From: CAZDWZ01 sp964509425
GTDB lineage: Bacteria; Bdellovibrionota_C; UBA2361; SZUA-149; CAZDWZ01
Length of the DNA stretch: 64,000 bases
NCBI GenBank assembly: GCA_964509425.1
Contig: CAZDWZ010000005.1
Coordinates: 1 to 64,000 of the forward strand
Direction: 5' to 3'
A program made the translations under genes and the position numbers. The notes under the pieces are model-generated. The model worked only from the letters and a program-made list of their open reading frames with translations. It searched no databases and had not been told where the DNA came from. Each line of letters opens with the position of its first letter. Position 1 is the stretch's first letter. Shown one piece after another: positions 42,005-50,475 of this stretch.

Positions 42005-43366
42005 ATGTTGAGAAGCTATTTCGCTTCGTGTTCCAGAACCTTTCTCGCGCTGGCGATTTGCTCTGCCGGTGCTTCGGGTTGCTCCAGAATTTGGAAAGAT
42101 CCGAACGATAGTTCTGCGTCGTCGACCGCCTCAAAACCCGGCAGCGTCGGAGAGGGTGCTGCAATCGGAGCATTCTCAGGTGCTGCGCTCGGAGGAGGCG
42201 TCGGAGCAATCATCGGTTCCACGTCCGGTCACCTTGGAGAAGGCGTCGCCGTGGGCGCGCTCGCCGGCGGTGTCGCAGGGGCCGGCGTAGGCGCCGCAGT
42301 CTATGACTATCGAGGCAAGCAGGCTGCAAAACGCGATTCTCAACGGGACGAGGCATATCAGCGGGAAGAGCAGCGACGCGATTACAATTCCGTAAAGGAC
42401 TCTTTGGGCGATGAAATGAGCTATCGTCCTCAGGGGAACACCGGTGGGGCGACAGGACGCGGGTACTCTGCGTCCGCTTCGGGATACGGAGTTCGCGAAA
42501 ACTACTTCGGGAACCCGCAAGCAAAGCCATTTCGTTCCGGCGGATCATCCAGTACGTTAGCGCACAAATCATCTGCCGAGCGCCGGGGTTACATCCCCGC
42601 GTCGGTTCGAACCGCGAGCCGGAATGAATCGCTTGGGCACGGTCGGCACGCTGCACCGGTCCGCCAATCCTGGGATTCGGCCAAGACCCCGCCTCGGGCG
42701 CGTCTTGCAGAGTCAACCGCCCGATTACCGGCGGTGAATGACGTTTCTGACGCTGCTTATTCAGACCGGGGCACAGCCAGGGGGGCTTCGGCCGCCTTAA
42801 AGAATACCGCTCTCGGTCAAACGTCTCATAATAGTCCTTTGAAGGCGGAGAACGAGGAGGATCTCCTCGCGGCCGGAATCGATGAACCGCCGGTGAAGAC
42901 CGTCGGTCATGATGGCATCGACGGAGTTGCCGGTCTCCCGGCTGCTGCGACCGTAAAGTCCGCAGTGAAATCGGAAGTCGCGGAAGCGGGACGGACGTTG
43001 GACTCGGCGAAGTCGTCCACTTTGAAAACGGCGTCGAGTGTTAAATCGGAGGCGAGCGATGCGGTGGTTGCGAAGCAGATTGGTAAGCTTCCCCCTGCAG
43101 AGAGTAATTCGGGATGCATCCAAGCTGAGAAGGAAGCGGCACGAGCAGTAAACGCCACTTCGGATGCCGATCGATTGTTCTACCTTGGCCGAGCATCGAG
43201 ACTCTGTCCGACTTCAGATACCTTTCAAGTAGAACTTGGAAAGGTGTTTGCGAAGATTGGTAAGAACCAAGATGCGAAGAGCGCATTCAAGAAAGCGGCT
43301 GAGCTTAATCCGCAGAATGACGTTGCAAGAGATGAGCTGAGTATTTTGGAGAACTCCGCTCAATAA
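42005..43366 (+). CDS. Glycine-zipper lipoprotein 2 with C-terminal TPR-like repeat
   Basis: This 453-residue lipoprotein (Cys26 in GASGC) has a glycine zipper at about residues 48-98 (GAAIGAFSGAALGGGVGAIIG, in part). A long low-complexity middle rich in Ser, Ala and Lys follows, and then a TPR-like pair at the C-terminus (FYLGRASRLCP, KVFAKIGKNQDAKSAFKKA). It lies between two related but shorter lipoprotein genes in the same direction. Role is unknown; a structural outer-membrane role is inferred from the zipper. Confidence 0.75.
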   Translation: MLRSYFASCSRTFLALAICSAGASGCSRIWKDPNDSSASSTASKPGSVGEGAAIGAFSGAALGGGVGAIIGSTSGHLGEGVAVGALAGGVAGAGVGAAVYDYRGKQAAKRDSQRDEAYQREEQRRDYNSVKDSLGDEMSYRPQGNTGGATGRGYSASASGYGVRENYFGNPQAKPFRSGGSSSTLAHKSSAERRGYIPASVRTASRNESLGHGRHAAPVRQSWDSAKTPPRARLAESTARLPAVNDVSDAAYSDRGTARGASAALKNTALGQTSHNSPLKAENEEDLLAAGIDEPPVKTVGHDGIDGVAGLPAAATVKSAVKSEVAEAGRTLDSAKSSTLKTASSVKSEASDAVVAKQIGKLPPAESNSGCIQAEKEAARAVNATSDADRLFYLGRASRLCPTSDTFQVELGKVFAKIGKNQDAKSAFKKAAELNPQNDVARDELSILENSAQ

Positions 43367-43438
43367 CAGACCGAAAGTAACCTCCGCCCGTTTTTCGGGG
43401 GCCGTTTGTATTCGGTGAAGTATCAAGGAGGAGAAACA

Positions 43439-44173
43439 GTGAGGAAGATGATTTCGATGGCCACGATTAGAATGCAGTTGGGTCTCATGTTGGTTGTCGG
43501 ACTCGGCCTGGCTGTTTCGGGATGCTCACAAGGATTCAACGGGATCAACAAAACGACCACAGGCGCGGTGACCGGCGGCGCGCTCGGCGCCGGAACGGGA
43601 GCGATTATCGGAAGTGCGACGGGTCGAGCTGGGGCGGGAGTTGCGATTGGAGCTGCTCTCGGCACGGTTGGTGGTGCCTTGCTGGGAAATCAGCTTGATC
43701 AGCAGGACGAAGCCAATCGTCAGCTCGAGGGTCAGCTCTCACGAAATCAGGAAGCGCTGGATGAAAACCGGCGGTTGATCGAAGAGCTTCGGAAACGAGG
43801 CGCAGATGTTCGAAGCTCGCGCCGCGGCGTTGTTATCAATCTTCCCGACATTCTGTTTGAATTCGACCGCGCAAACCTGACGCCTGAGGCAGTCCGGACG
43901 GTGGGAGAGATTAGCGATGTGCTCCGAGGAGTAGAAGGGCGGAGAATCGCGGTTGAAGGTCACACTGATTCCGTTGGCACAGTTGTCTACAATAAGCAGC
44001 TTTCGACCCGTCGCGCGGAGGGTGTTGCGAGAGAGCTCTCCAGAAATGGAGTTTCAAGAGGCAACATGCAAGTTGAAGGCTTCGGCGAAGGTTCACCGAT
44101 TTCAACGAACAACAGCGACGCCGGGCGTGCCCGGAATCGTCGTGTTGAAGTTATTATCGAAAATCGCCGGTAG
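43439..44173 (+). CDS. Glycine-zipper lipoprotein 3 with OmpA C-terminal domain
   Basis: This is a 244-residue protein starting at a GTG with AAGGAGGAG just upstream. It has a lipobox (AVSGC, Cys29), a glycine zipper (LGAGTGAIIGSATGRAG) nearly identical to that of the gene at 41427, a short coiled coil, and an OmpA/Pal-like peptidoglycan-binding domain. That domain carries DILFEFDRANLT, VEGHTDSVGT, and the Asp/Arg ligands in NNSDAGRARNRRVEV. It should tether the outer membrane to peptidoglycan. It is similar in plan to YiaD-type lipoproteins. Confidence 0.92.
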   Translation: MRKMISMATIRMQLGLMLVVGLGLAVSGCSQGFNGINKTTTGAVTGGALGAGTGAIIGSATGRAGAGVAIGAALGTVGGALLGNQLDQQDEANRQLEGQLSRNQEALDENRRLIEELRKRGADVRSSRRGVVINLPDILFEFDRANLTPEAVRTVGEISDVLRGVEGRRIAVEGHTDSVGTVVYNKQLSTRRAEGVARELSRNGVSRGNMQVEGFGEGSPISTNNSDAGRARNRRVEVIIENRR

Positions 44174-44177
44174 TGTT

Positions 44178-44201
44178 AAGACCGGGTCAGGACCCGGTCT
44201 T
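44178..44201. terminator. Hairpin between convergent OmpA-type gene and clpX
   Basis: AAGACCGGGTC at 44178-44188 pairs perfectly with GACCCGGTCTT at 44191-44201. It overlaps the clpX stop codon and lies 5 bases after the other gene's stop. There is no T tract, so efficiency is uncertain, but position and symmetry suit a shared terminator. Confidence 0.55.
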
Positions 44202-45476
44202 CGCTGCGTTTTCGTAGACGATCAGCGGCTGCTCGCCCTGAGAAATCACATTCTCCGAGACGATAACCTCTTTCACATCCGACTTGCCCGGGACTTCGTA
44301 CATCGTCTCGAGGAGAGCATCTTCGAGAATGGCGCGTAGTCCTCGTGCACCCGTCTTCTTATGAAGCGCCTTCCGCGCAATCTCTTTCACCGCACCTTCC
44401 GTGAAGCGGAGAGAGTTGGAGTTTAGCGCAAAGAGATGCTGAAACTGCTTGATGAGCGCATTCTGCGGCTCGGTGAGTACCCGCACCAAGTCATTTTCTG
44501 AGAGCTCTTCAAGTGTGGCGATAATCGGTAAGCGTCCGACGAACTCCGGGATAAGACCGTAAGAACAGAGGTCCTTCGGTTCGACTTGAGTGAGGAGCGC
44601 ACCTTTTCTTTCATTCAAAGGCACGACATTCGGCGTCGGGGTCGTCGTGTTTGAATTTCCAAAGCCGATTTGTTTGGATCCCATTCGCCGTTTGACGGTT
44701 TCTTCGAGACCTTCGAAAGCACCGCCGCAGATAAACAGGATGTTCGCCGTATTCACTTGCACCATGTCTTGCTGAGGGTGCTTGCGCCCACCTTTCGGAG
44801 GAACGCTCGCGACGGTTCCTTCAACAATCTTGAGGAGCGCTTGCTGCACGCCTTCACCGGAAACGTCGCGGGTGACTGATGGGCTCTCGCTCTTTCTGGA
44901 GATTTTATCGATCTCGTCGATATAGACTATTCCGCGTTCGGCGCGTTCTACATCGTAGTCGGCTGCCTGGAGCAAATTGAGAATAATGTTCTCTACATCT
45001 TCTCCCACATATCCCGCTTCCGTCAGGTTCGTCGCATCCGCGATCGTAAACGGCACATTGAGAAGCCTTGCGAGCGTTTGTGCAAGCAGCGTCTTTCCGC
45101 TCCCCGTCGGTCCGAGCATCAAGATATTTGATTTTTGAAGTTCGACTTCATCGGGGTGTTTGCTCCCCATAGTCGCGATTCGTTTATAGTGATTGTGAAC
45201 CGCAACCGAGAGAATCTTCTTCGCCCGATCCTGCCCGATGACATAGCGGTCGAGATATTCCCGAATTTCTTTCGGGGTCGGAAGATTGTTTGCAATTTTG
45301 CTTCCGGTCGTGTTGTCGAGCTCTTCGCTGAGGATATCGACACAGAGGTCGACACACTCGTCGCAGATGTATACGCTCGGGCCCGCGACAAGCTTTCGTA
45401 CTTCATCCTGCGTTTTTCCGCAGAACGAGCATTGCAGGGCTACTCCTCGAGAAAACCTGTCGTTTTTTCCTATCAC
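44187..45476 (-). CDS. clpX: ATP-dependent Clp protease ATP-binding subunit ClpX
   Basis: This is a 429-residue AAA+ unfoldase (E. coli 424). The N-terminal zinc-binding domain has CSFCGK and CDECVDLC; Walker A is GPTGSGKT; Walker B is IVYIDEIDKI; the IGF loop reads IGFGNSN and engages ClpP. The GTG at 45476 is chosen because GAGG lies just upstream and the zinc domain then starts at the usual distance; an ATG 9 codons upstream is possible. clpP and tig, its usual neighbours, are not next to it here. Confidence 0.97.
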   Translation of the reverse strand: MIGKNDRFSRGVALQCSFCGKTQDEVRKLVAGPSVYICDECVDLCVDILSEELDNTTGSKIANNLPTPKEIREYLDRYVIGQDRAKKILSVAVHNHYKRIATMGSKHPDEVELQKSNILMLGPTGSGKTLLAQTLARLLNVPFTIADATNLTEAGYVGEDVENIILNLLQAADYDVERAERGIVYIDEIDKISRKSESPSVTRDVSGEGVQQALLKIVEGTVASVPPKGGRKHPQQDMVQVNTANILFICGGAFEGLEETVKRRMGSKQIGFGNSNTTTPTPNVVPLNERKGALLTQVEPKDLCSYGLIPEFVGRLPIIATLEELSENDLVRVLTEPQNALIKQFQHLFALNSNSLRFTEGAVKEIARKALHKKTGARGLRAILEDALLETMYEVPGKSDVKEVIVSENVISQGEQPLIVYENAAKTGS

Positions 45477-46016
45477 GGTGACCTCTCTGTAAAACTTCCA
45501 CACCTACTAACTAAAGATGGTGCAAGCTCCCCCGGTGGTTCAAAGAAAAGGGTTCGGTCGTCTCCTTTTCCTGATGCACGCCCCGTACCCATATGATCGT
45601 CACAAAAAATCCTTCTCTTGATTTTTCTTGGATTGCCCGAAATACGAGAATCTCTGAGCGCTATCGCTAAGCTCTCGGCTTTGTTGAAATTTCATAAACC
45701 CCGCTGTTTCCCATTCAATTTCTTCGTGTTGTAATTTCAGAAATTACCGGGCATTTCCCGGCCGCTCCGCCTCCTGAGCGAGCGTTTAGGCATTTGTCGA
45801 GCGGAAGAAATCTATGCAAAGCTCACTCAGGAAAAATTTCTAGACTGATTCTCAAAAATTTTTTCTTTTTGAGAATCAGTCTAGACGGAGTCCCGGAGAG
45901 GCGACCAGCAAGCACAGAGCGGTTTTCGTTAGAGAAAAGAGCTGCGAAGCCGGAGGCTTCCCATTATTAATTCGGACAAAACTTTAGAGAACCGCTCTAG
46001 AACGGTTATTCTTGGT
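45477..46016. other. Intergenic region between divergent clpX and larC-like gene
   Basis: These 540 bp contain a near-symmetric 47-bp palindrome (45839-45885) but no supported gene. The AT-rich stretch 45600-45760 is the probable clpX promoter region. Confidence 0.5.
45839..45885. repeat. Perfect 20-bp inverted repeat
   Basis: TCTAGACTGATTCTCAAAAA at 45839-45858 is matched perfectly by its complement at 45866-45885, leaving a 7-base loop of T and C. The inner part is A/T only. It could be an intergenic MITE-like relic or a terminator/attenuator; no gene ends close by on either strand. Confidence 0.85.
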
Positions 46017-46814
46017 ATGAAAATTGCGCATTTTGATTGCCGCTTTGGCGCTTCGGGAGACATGCTTCTGGGGGCTGTTTTGGATGTTCTTGAGAAGCGT
46101 GGCCAGCTCGGCCGCTGGCGGGACTCGATGGCGCGAATCACCTCCATTGAGGCGGATGGGAAGATCGAGATTCGGAATGTAAAACGGGCGGACGTTCCGG
46201 CGACGAAAGTCGATTTCTTCGTCGGAGATATCCACGCGAACGACGTGAAACATGGTGATGACGCTTCACAGAAAAAGCCGCATCGTCACCTTCGCCATAT
46301 TCGGAAAATTTTTCTCGACGAGCGCGAGCAGGGAAAGATGTCGCCCGAGGCGGTTGAACTCAGCGAGAGAATCTTCTTGGTGCTTGCCGAAGCAGAAGCT
46401 CTCGCTCACGAATGCGATATCGAAAAGGTGCACTTCCATGAAGTCGGTGCTTACGATTCCATCATGGATGTCGCGGGGTTTGCTTCGGCCCTAACGATGC
46501 TCGGCATCGACGAAGTCTGGTCGTCTCCGGTGATGTTCGGAAAAGGAAAGGTGAACACCGATCACGGACTCCTTGATGTGCCGACCCCGGCCGTCGCCGA
46601 AATCCACAAGGCACGTCCGTTCCCAATCACGGAAGATCAAGCCGATGGGGAATGCCTGACCCCGACCGGAGCCGCTTTGCTGGTTTCGTCTGTTTCACGC
46701 TGGGAGAACCTTGACGTGGCAGAACTTCCGGAAACTGAAATCGGAATCGGTGCGGGAACGCGAAACCCCGAGCACTACGCCAATGTCGTGCGTCTCCATG
46801 TGTTCCAGATGTAG
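46017..46814 (+). CDS. LarC N-terminal-half protein (nickel-pincer cofactor family)
   Basis: This is a 265-residue protein that matches the first half of LarC (DUF111). Segments are MKIAHFDCRFGASGDMLLGA at the N-terminus, a His-rich stretch (KPHRHLRHIRK), HFHEVGAYDSIMDVAG, GKVNTDHGLLDVPTPAV and GECLTPTGAALL. It stops near GIGAGTRNPEHYANVVRL, the point where LarC1 ends in Lactobacillus before the ribosomal frameshift into LarC2. No LarC2-like sequence follows in any frame, and larB and larE are absent. Nickel insertion is therefore uncertain; some genomes encode only this half. Confidence 0.85.
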   Translation: MKIAHFDCRFGASGDMLLGAVLDVLEKRGQLGRWRDSMARITSIEADGKIEIRNVKRADVPATKVDFFVGDIHANDVKHGDDASQKKPHRHLRHIRKIFLDEREQGKMSPEAVELSERIFLVLAEAEALAHECDIEKVHFHEVGAYDSIMDVAGFASALTMLGIDEVWSSPVMFGKGKVNTDHGLLDVPTPAVAEIHKARPFPITEDQADGECLTPTGAALLVSSVSRWENLDVAELPETEIGIGAGTRNPEHYANVVRLHVFQM

Positions 46815-47102
46815 CGACGGTTCACGCTCAACCAATTACACGTCGTCCGAAACACCTCATTGTCGAGTCCCGGGGTCATTGCAATCGGTATAAAAACCGA
46901 TGGATGGCGCGGTGAATAATCGTTCGTGGTATCGCGATGGTGGTGTGCTGGGCGATCGGTGCGAGAAAGGGAAAGGCTAAGAGGATGGGACGATCTTAGT
47001 GACCGGAGCGAGAATCGGCAAAAACTGGGATAGACTTCGCGGGTCCCGCATCAATATGGTAGGTCAGAGAAAATTTCGCGAGGACCCCAAGGAGAAGAAG
47101 TC

Positions 47103-47327
47103 ATGAAACATCCGTTTGAGCCAGGTGATCGAGTCATCCATGTCGATGAGACAAACGGCAAGCCCCTTCAGGGTCCAACAGGTACCGTTCAAAATATTCG
47201 TGTTGAAACGGTGCGAAGCTCATTGAAACCAAATGAGAACGAGCCGCTCGGAATCGCGATCACCGTCCTCTGGGACAACGGAACGCTTTCGCATTTTGTT
47301 CCGGAGAGTCTGAAGAAAGTTCAATAG
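47103..47327 (+). CDS. Small SH3-like protein, unknown function
   Basis: This 74-residue protein starts at an ATG with AAGGAG about 8 bases upstream. The pattern FEPGDRVIHVDETNGKP (in part), GPTGTVQNI and ITVLWDNGTLSHFVPESL is that of small SH3/KOW-type beta barrels. I do not recognise a named family. It stands alone between the LarC-like gene and plsY. Confidence 0.7.
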   Translation: MKHPFEPGDRVIHVDETNGKPLQGPTGTVQNIRVETVRSSLKPNENEPLGIAITVLWDNGTLSHFVPESLKKVQ

Positions 47328-47332
47328 TCTGA

Positions 47333-47374
47333 GACCGGCAGCGCCGGTCCGGTGTATTCCGAAAGACCGGTTTT
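47333..47374 (+). terminator. Tandem GACCGG hairpins after the small SH3-like gene
   Basis: GACCGGC at 47333-47339 pairs with GCCGGTC at 47343-47349, and CCGGT at 47349-47353 can pair with ACCGG at 47366-47370, followed by TTTT. The blocks share sequence and could form alternative stems. They lie between convergent genes. Confidence 0.4.
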
Positions 47375-47395
47375 GCGGGTTACGCTCCCTGACTC

Positions 47396-48004
47396 CTACG
47401 CCGCCTTGGGTTTTCCCCATCGATTCTCGGTTCCGGCGAGGAGCCTTTGAATATTCGTGCGGTGCCTTAGGATTACCAACGAGGAAGAGAGAATCGACGC
47501 GAGGAGCAGGACCTGCGGTACTCCCTTCGGATCGAGAAAAAGCACTACCGGCAGGGTCGCTGCCGCCAAGATCGACGAGAGAGACACGTATCGAGAGATT
47601 CGAATCGCAATCATAAAAATCGCAATCGCGAGCGAAGCCGCGAGCGGAGCGAGAACCAGAAATACTCCGAGCCCCGTGGCAACGCCTTTACCGCCTCGGA
47701 AATTGAGGAACGGGGAGAAGCAGTGTCCAAATAGGGCGAGCACTCCAAACACCGATGCCCAGATTGGCTGATTAGGGGAATCAAATAGGCTCCCAAGAAA
47801 CACTGCGAGCGCACCCTTTGCGATATCGAGGAAGAGTGTGGCTGTCCCGATTCCTTTCCCGAGAACCCTCGCCGTGTTCGTAGCACCCGTGTTTCCGCTT
47901 CCGTGTTTTCGCAAGTCGACGCCCTTCAGCCGGCCCAGGAGGTATCCGAACGGAACCGCTCCGAAGAAAAAACACAGAACTGCGATGCAGATAACAAGAC
48001 TCAC
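47396..48004 (-). CDS. plsY: Glycerol-3-phosphate acyltransferase PlsY
   Basis: This is a 202-residue integral membrane acyltransferase that uses acyl-phosphate to acylate glycerol-3-phosphate, the first step of phospholipid synthesis. Conserved motifs are GAVPFGYLLGRL, GSGNTGATNTARVLG (motif 1), FGHCFSPFLNFRGGKGVATGLG (motif 2, in part) and the C-terminal RHRTNIQRLLAGTENR (motif 3). A GTG at 48004 with AAGGA 5 bases upstream gives the correct N-terminus; the open frame runs much further upstream without similarity. It lies downstream of tRNA-Pro on the same strand. Confidence 0.96.
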   Translation of the reverse strand: MSLVICIAVLCFFFGAVPFGYLLGRLKGVDLRKHGSGNTGATNTARVLGKGIGTATLFLDIAKGALAVFLGSLFDSPNQPIWASVFGVLALFGHCFSPFLNFRGGKGVATGLGVFLVLAPLAASLAIAIFMIAIRISRYVSLSSILAAATLPVVLFLDPKGVPQVLLLASILSSSLVILRHRTNIQRLLAGTENRWGKPKAA

Positions 48005-48266
48005 TAGGATCCTTAACGACGGAGCCGTTTTTCTCCCGAAGCAGATCGGAGGCGAAGCCGCCGCAATCCTTTTAGCACGCGGTCTTGCCGTTGACGAAAA
48101 TAAACGCCTCCGCCCGGAAAAGTCACCGGACAACACGCGGGTTCTAAAGCGACGAGAGAGGACGCAATACTCCGAAGGGATGAAAAAAGCCTGCTGAATT
48201 AAAAGGGTTGGATTAAGGCAAGAGAGCGGCGAACAAGATACAGAAAACCAGTCTTGGCGGAAATAA

Positions 48267-48340
48267 TCGGGGCGAGAGGATTTGAACCTCCGACCACACG
48301 ATCCCGAACCGTGTGCGCTACCAGGCTGCGCTACGCCCCG
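48267..48340 (-). tRNA. tRNA-Pro (anticodon CGG)
   Basis: The minus strand folds as a standard cloverleaf: acceptor CGGGGCG paired with CGCCCCG, D-loop AGCGCAGCCTGGTAGCGC, anticodon stem CACGG/TCGTG with loop TTCGGGA, and T-arm GGAGGTTCAAATCCTC. The anticodon is CGG (Pro). The CCA end is not encoded. It is 74 nt long. Confidence 0.97.
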
Positions 48341-48648
48341 CCATTGTGAACCACCAGAGGAATATTCGTTACCACGCCCGAACCCTGGAAAACAATGGCC
48401 CACGCCAATGAACTCGATGAAAAGTCTTCATAGTTAAAACTGATGACTAACTCTCCGGAGGGGCATAGCATGAGCTTGTGTTCCGCATCGTGCCGGAGCG
48501 CCATTTCGGCCGTTCTTTTCTTCCTCCTCTTTGTGAACTTCAGCCCAAGAAGGTTTTTCCGGGATCGAACCGAGTGCGAACGCTGTTCGTGTTCGCTTCG
48601 ATCCCGGGCTTGGGATCTCACTTCGTTTCGCCCCAGGGAGGATTCCAC
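48341..48648. other. Region between tRNA-Pro and a GC-rich gene, with a structured leader
   Basis: No gene is supported here; an open frame runs on into the gene at 48649 but has no start signal. The segment 48544-48614 is a strong interrupted hairpin. Confidence 0.5.
48544..48614 (+). promoter_or_regulatory. Interrupted hairpin upstream of the gene at 48649
   Basis: Complementary blocks nest: CCCAAG 48544-48549 with CTTGGG 48609-48614, CCGGGATCGAA 48559-48569 with TTCGATCCCGG 48597-48607, and GCGAAC 48576-48581 with GTTCGC 48591-48596. The 3' arm ends about 20 bases before the ribosome site. It may be a leader structure or a terminator. Confidence 0.55.
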
Positions 48649-49662
48649 ATGTTTACGCGCCTTTCGACGAGCTGCCTGTTCGCGGGCATCTCCTTCGCGC
48701 TCGCGCTCTCGCTCCTTCTCGGACCGGCCGCCGCCCAAGACCGCGACAACGGCTACTCGCGGTTGCTGAAGGAAGCCGAGAAGGACATGAAGCCGAGCGA
48801 GCAAACCGCCGAGCGGCTCATTCGGTATCTGCAAGATGACTGGTTCTACAACCGAGAGGCCGCGGTGAAGGAGCTCAAGCTCCGCGGCAAGAAAAACCAC
48901 GCGCTGATGCTCGATGCGTGGTCGAAAGGAGAACTGGAAACGAGCAGCCGGGCCGACACGGTGTTGCGGCACATCGCGAACGTCGAATTCAAAGAATTCG
49001 CGAAAACCGTGAAGCCCAAAATGTCGGCAAAGCTTACCAATCCGCGATTTTGGTCGGGCACGAACTCCTTCGCCGGGAACATCCCCGACCGGAGTCTGGA
49101 CTCGAGCGTCGAGGTGGTATGCGACCACAAGCTGGAACGCGTGTACACTCCGCTGTTCGTAAAGGCGGGGAAGACGGACACCGGCGAAGAAATCGGCTCG
49201 CAGATCTGGGATCGGTCTCAGTCGTGCGGTACGAGTTTCTCGCTCTTCCTGCAGCGTCCGGTCCGCGACTTTGCCGAAGTAAAGGTGACAGTGGTTTTGA
49301 AAGGTGAGCTTCGGTTTGTCGAGAAACTGGCCGACGACTTCAAAGAACAGCGGTGGGACGTGAGAAAGGACGTCCTCTGGGTATCGCTGGGATCATTGAA
49401 GGATAAGCCGGGATGGCATGTCCTCGAAGCAACGGATCTGTTCGGCCGCCTCGGCTCCGGACAGGTTCAACTCTTTGGAGCCGACGGCAAGGCGAGCGCA
49501 GCAACATTGCACGAAGGGAGAGGCTCCTACCGCCGCCGGTGGTGGATCGAGGTTCCGGAGAAGACAGCACCTCCGGCCCGGTTCTCATTGCGAGTGGAAA
49601 GTGTGCCGATCCCGATCGAGTGCGAACAAGAAGTAACCGTCCCGCATCCTCTCAAGAAATAA
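48649..49662 (+). CDS. GC-rich orphan gene: secreted helical-repeat protein, unknown function
   Basis: This 337-residue protein starts at the ATG at 48649 with GGGAGG about 7 bases upstream. It has a clear signal peptide (LFAGISFALALSLLLGPAAAQ). Residues 35-115 are helical and resemble a HEAT-like pair (AERLIRYLQDDWFYNREAAV, LKLRGKKNHALMLDAW). The rest is beta-rich (VKVTVVLKGELRFV). I recognise no family. Its GC-rich composition contrasts with plsY and the Nudix gene, and its position beside a tRNA gene is where transferred DNA is often found. Confidence 0.65.
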   Translation: MFTRLSTSCLFAGISFALALSLLLGPAAAQDRDNGYSRLLKEAEKDMKPSEQTAERLIRYLQDDWFYNREAAVKELKLRGKKNHALMLDAWSKGELETSSRADTVLRHIANVEFKEFAKTVKPKMSAKLTNPRFWSGTNSFAGNIPDRSLDSSVEVVCDHKLERVYTPLFVKAGKTDTGEEIGSQIWDRSQSCGTSFSLFLQRPVRDFAEVKVTVVLKGELRFVEKLADDFKEQRWDVRKDVLWVSLGSLKDKPGWHVLEATDLFGRLGSGQVQLFGADGKASAATLHEGRGSYRRRWWIEVPEKTAPPARFSLRVESVPIPIECEQEVTVPHPLKK

Positions 49663-49778
49663 GGAGCAACGAGTGCAGGGTCATCAATCCCGAGCTTGGT
49701 GCGGACCTGTGGTGTGGGCTGAAGCTCACACCCTCAGGGAGGGCGAAGAATTAAGCACGAGTTTGCCTGCACCGGGGT

Positions 49779-50399
49779 TCACTCGAAGTGCGTTAAGCGC
49801 CCAGGATCCCGGTGCTGAAGAAAACACTCTTTGAGAAGCTCCGGCCATGTTCGAGTGAGTGAGAGCTCAGGAATTTCATCAGCGGCAAAAAACTTGGCTT
49901 CGAGAATTTCAGATTGATCGAGCTCTGCCTGCGGCTCTTCGAGAAGACGGCAATAAAATACGAGCTTGTACGCATGATAGAGCGAGAGTTCGCCGCAGTC
50001 GCGATTCGCATCGAAGACGCCGAGGAGCTTCTCTGCACGGCACGAATATCCGCTTTCTTCGAGCACCTCTCGCTCCGCCGATTCTTTGGGCTTATCACCG
50101 ACATCGGCCCAACCGCCAGGGAGAGCCCATTTGCCGTCGATCCTTTCGCGAACCAAAAGAATCTTCTCCTCGCGGAAACAAGCAGCTCGAACATCGACTC
50201 GAGGGGTCGCATATCCGGTCTCTAGGGAAAACTGTCGAGCGAGTTCGGTCTCTGAGAGCTGCGAATGCGATGCGCCTATTTGAATCGCAATCTCAAGAAG
50301 TTTCTCGTAGCGTTCGGTGTCGAAGGGAGAATTTGAGTAGTGAAGGCCGGTCTGCGCAATCGCCTGAATTTTCTGCATCCACAGAATCCATGTGCTCAT
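49779..50399 (-). CDS. Nudix hydrolase with N-terminal Nudix-associated domain
   Basis: This is a 206-residue protein. The Nudix box reads GGWADVGDKPKESAEREVLEESGY in outline, with REVLEESG matching the REUxEExGU core; Asp takes the place of the first conserved Glu, as often seen in this subgroup. The first 65 residues form the helical N-terminal domain typical of Nudix proteins that begin WxxWxQxIQAIAQTGLHYS. Such enzymes act on nucleoside-diphosphate-linked compounds such as ADP-ribose. The ATG at 50399 follows GGAGGG. It lies next to the tandem repeat region. Confidence 0.9.
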   Translation of the reverse strand: MSTWILWMQKIQAIAQTGLHYSNSPFDTERYEKLLEIAIQIGASHSQLSETELARQFSLETGYATPRVDVRAACFREEKILLVRERIDGKWALPGGWADVGDKPKESAEREVLEESGYSCRAEKLLGVFDANRDCGELSLYHAYKLVFYCRLLEEPQAELDQSEILEAKFFAADEIPELSLTRTWPELLKECFLQHRDPGRLTHFE

Positions 50400-50475
50400 G
50401 CTTTTGTCCCTCCAGCCTTTCGCTTGATTGCGTTCGAGGCGAGCTCCGACATTTTTATTCGCGGCCTAAATCGTC

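Noticed and set aside
46815..47102. LarC2 continuation by frameshift
   Set aside because: All three forward frames after the LarC stop were read; none shows LarC2-like sequence or a slippery site followed by a long frame.
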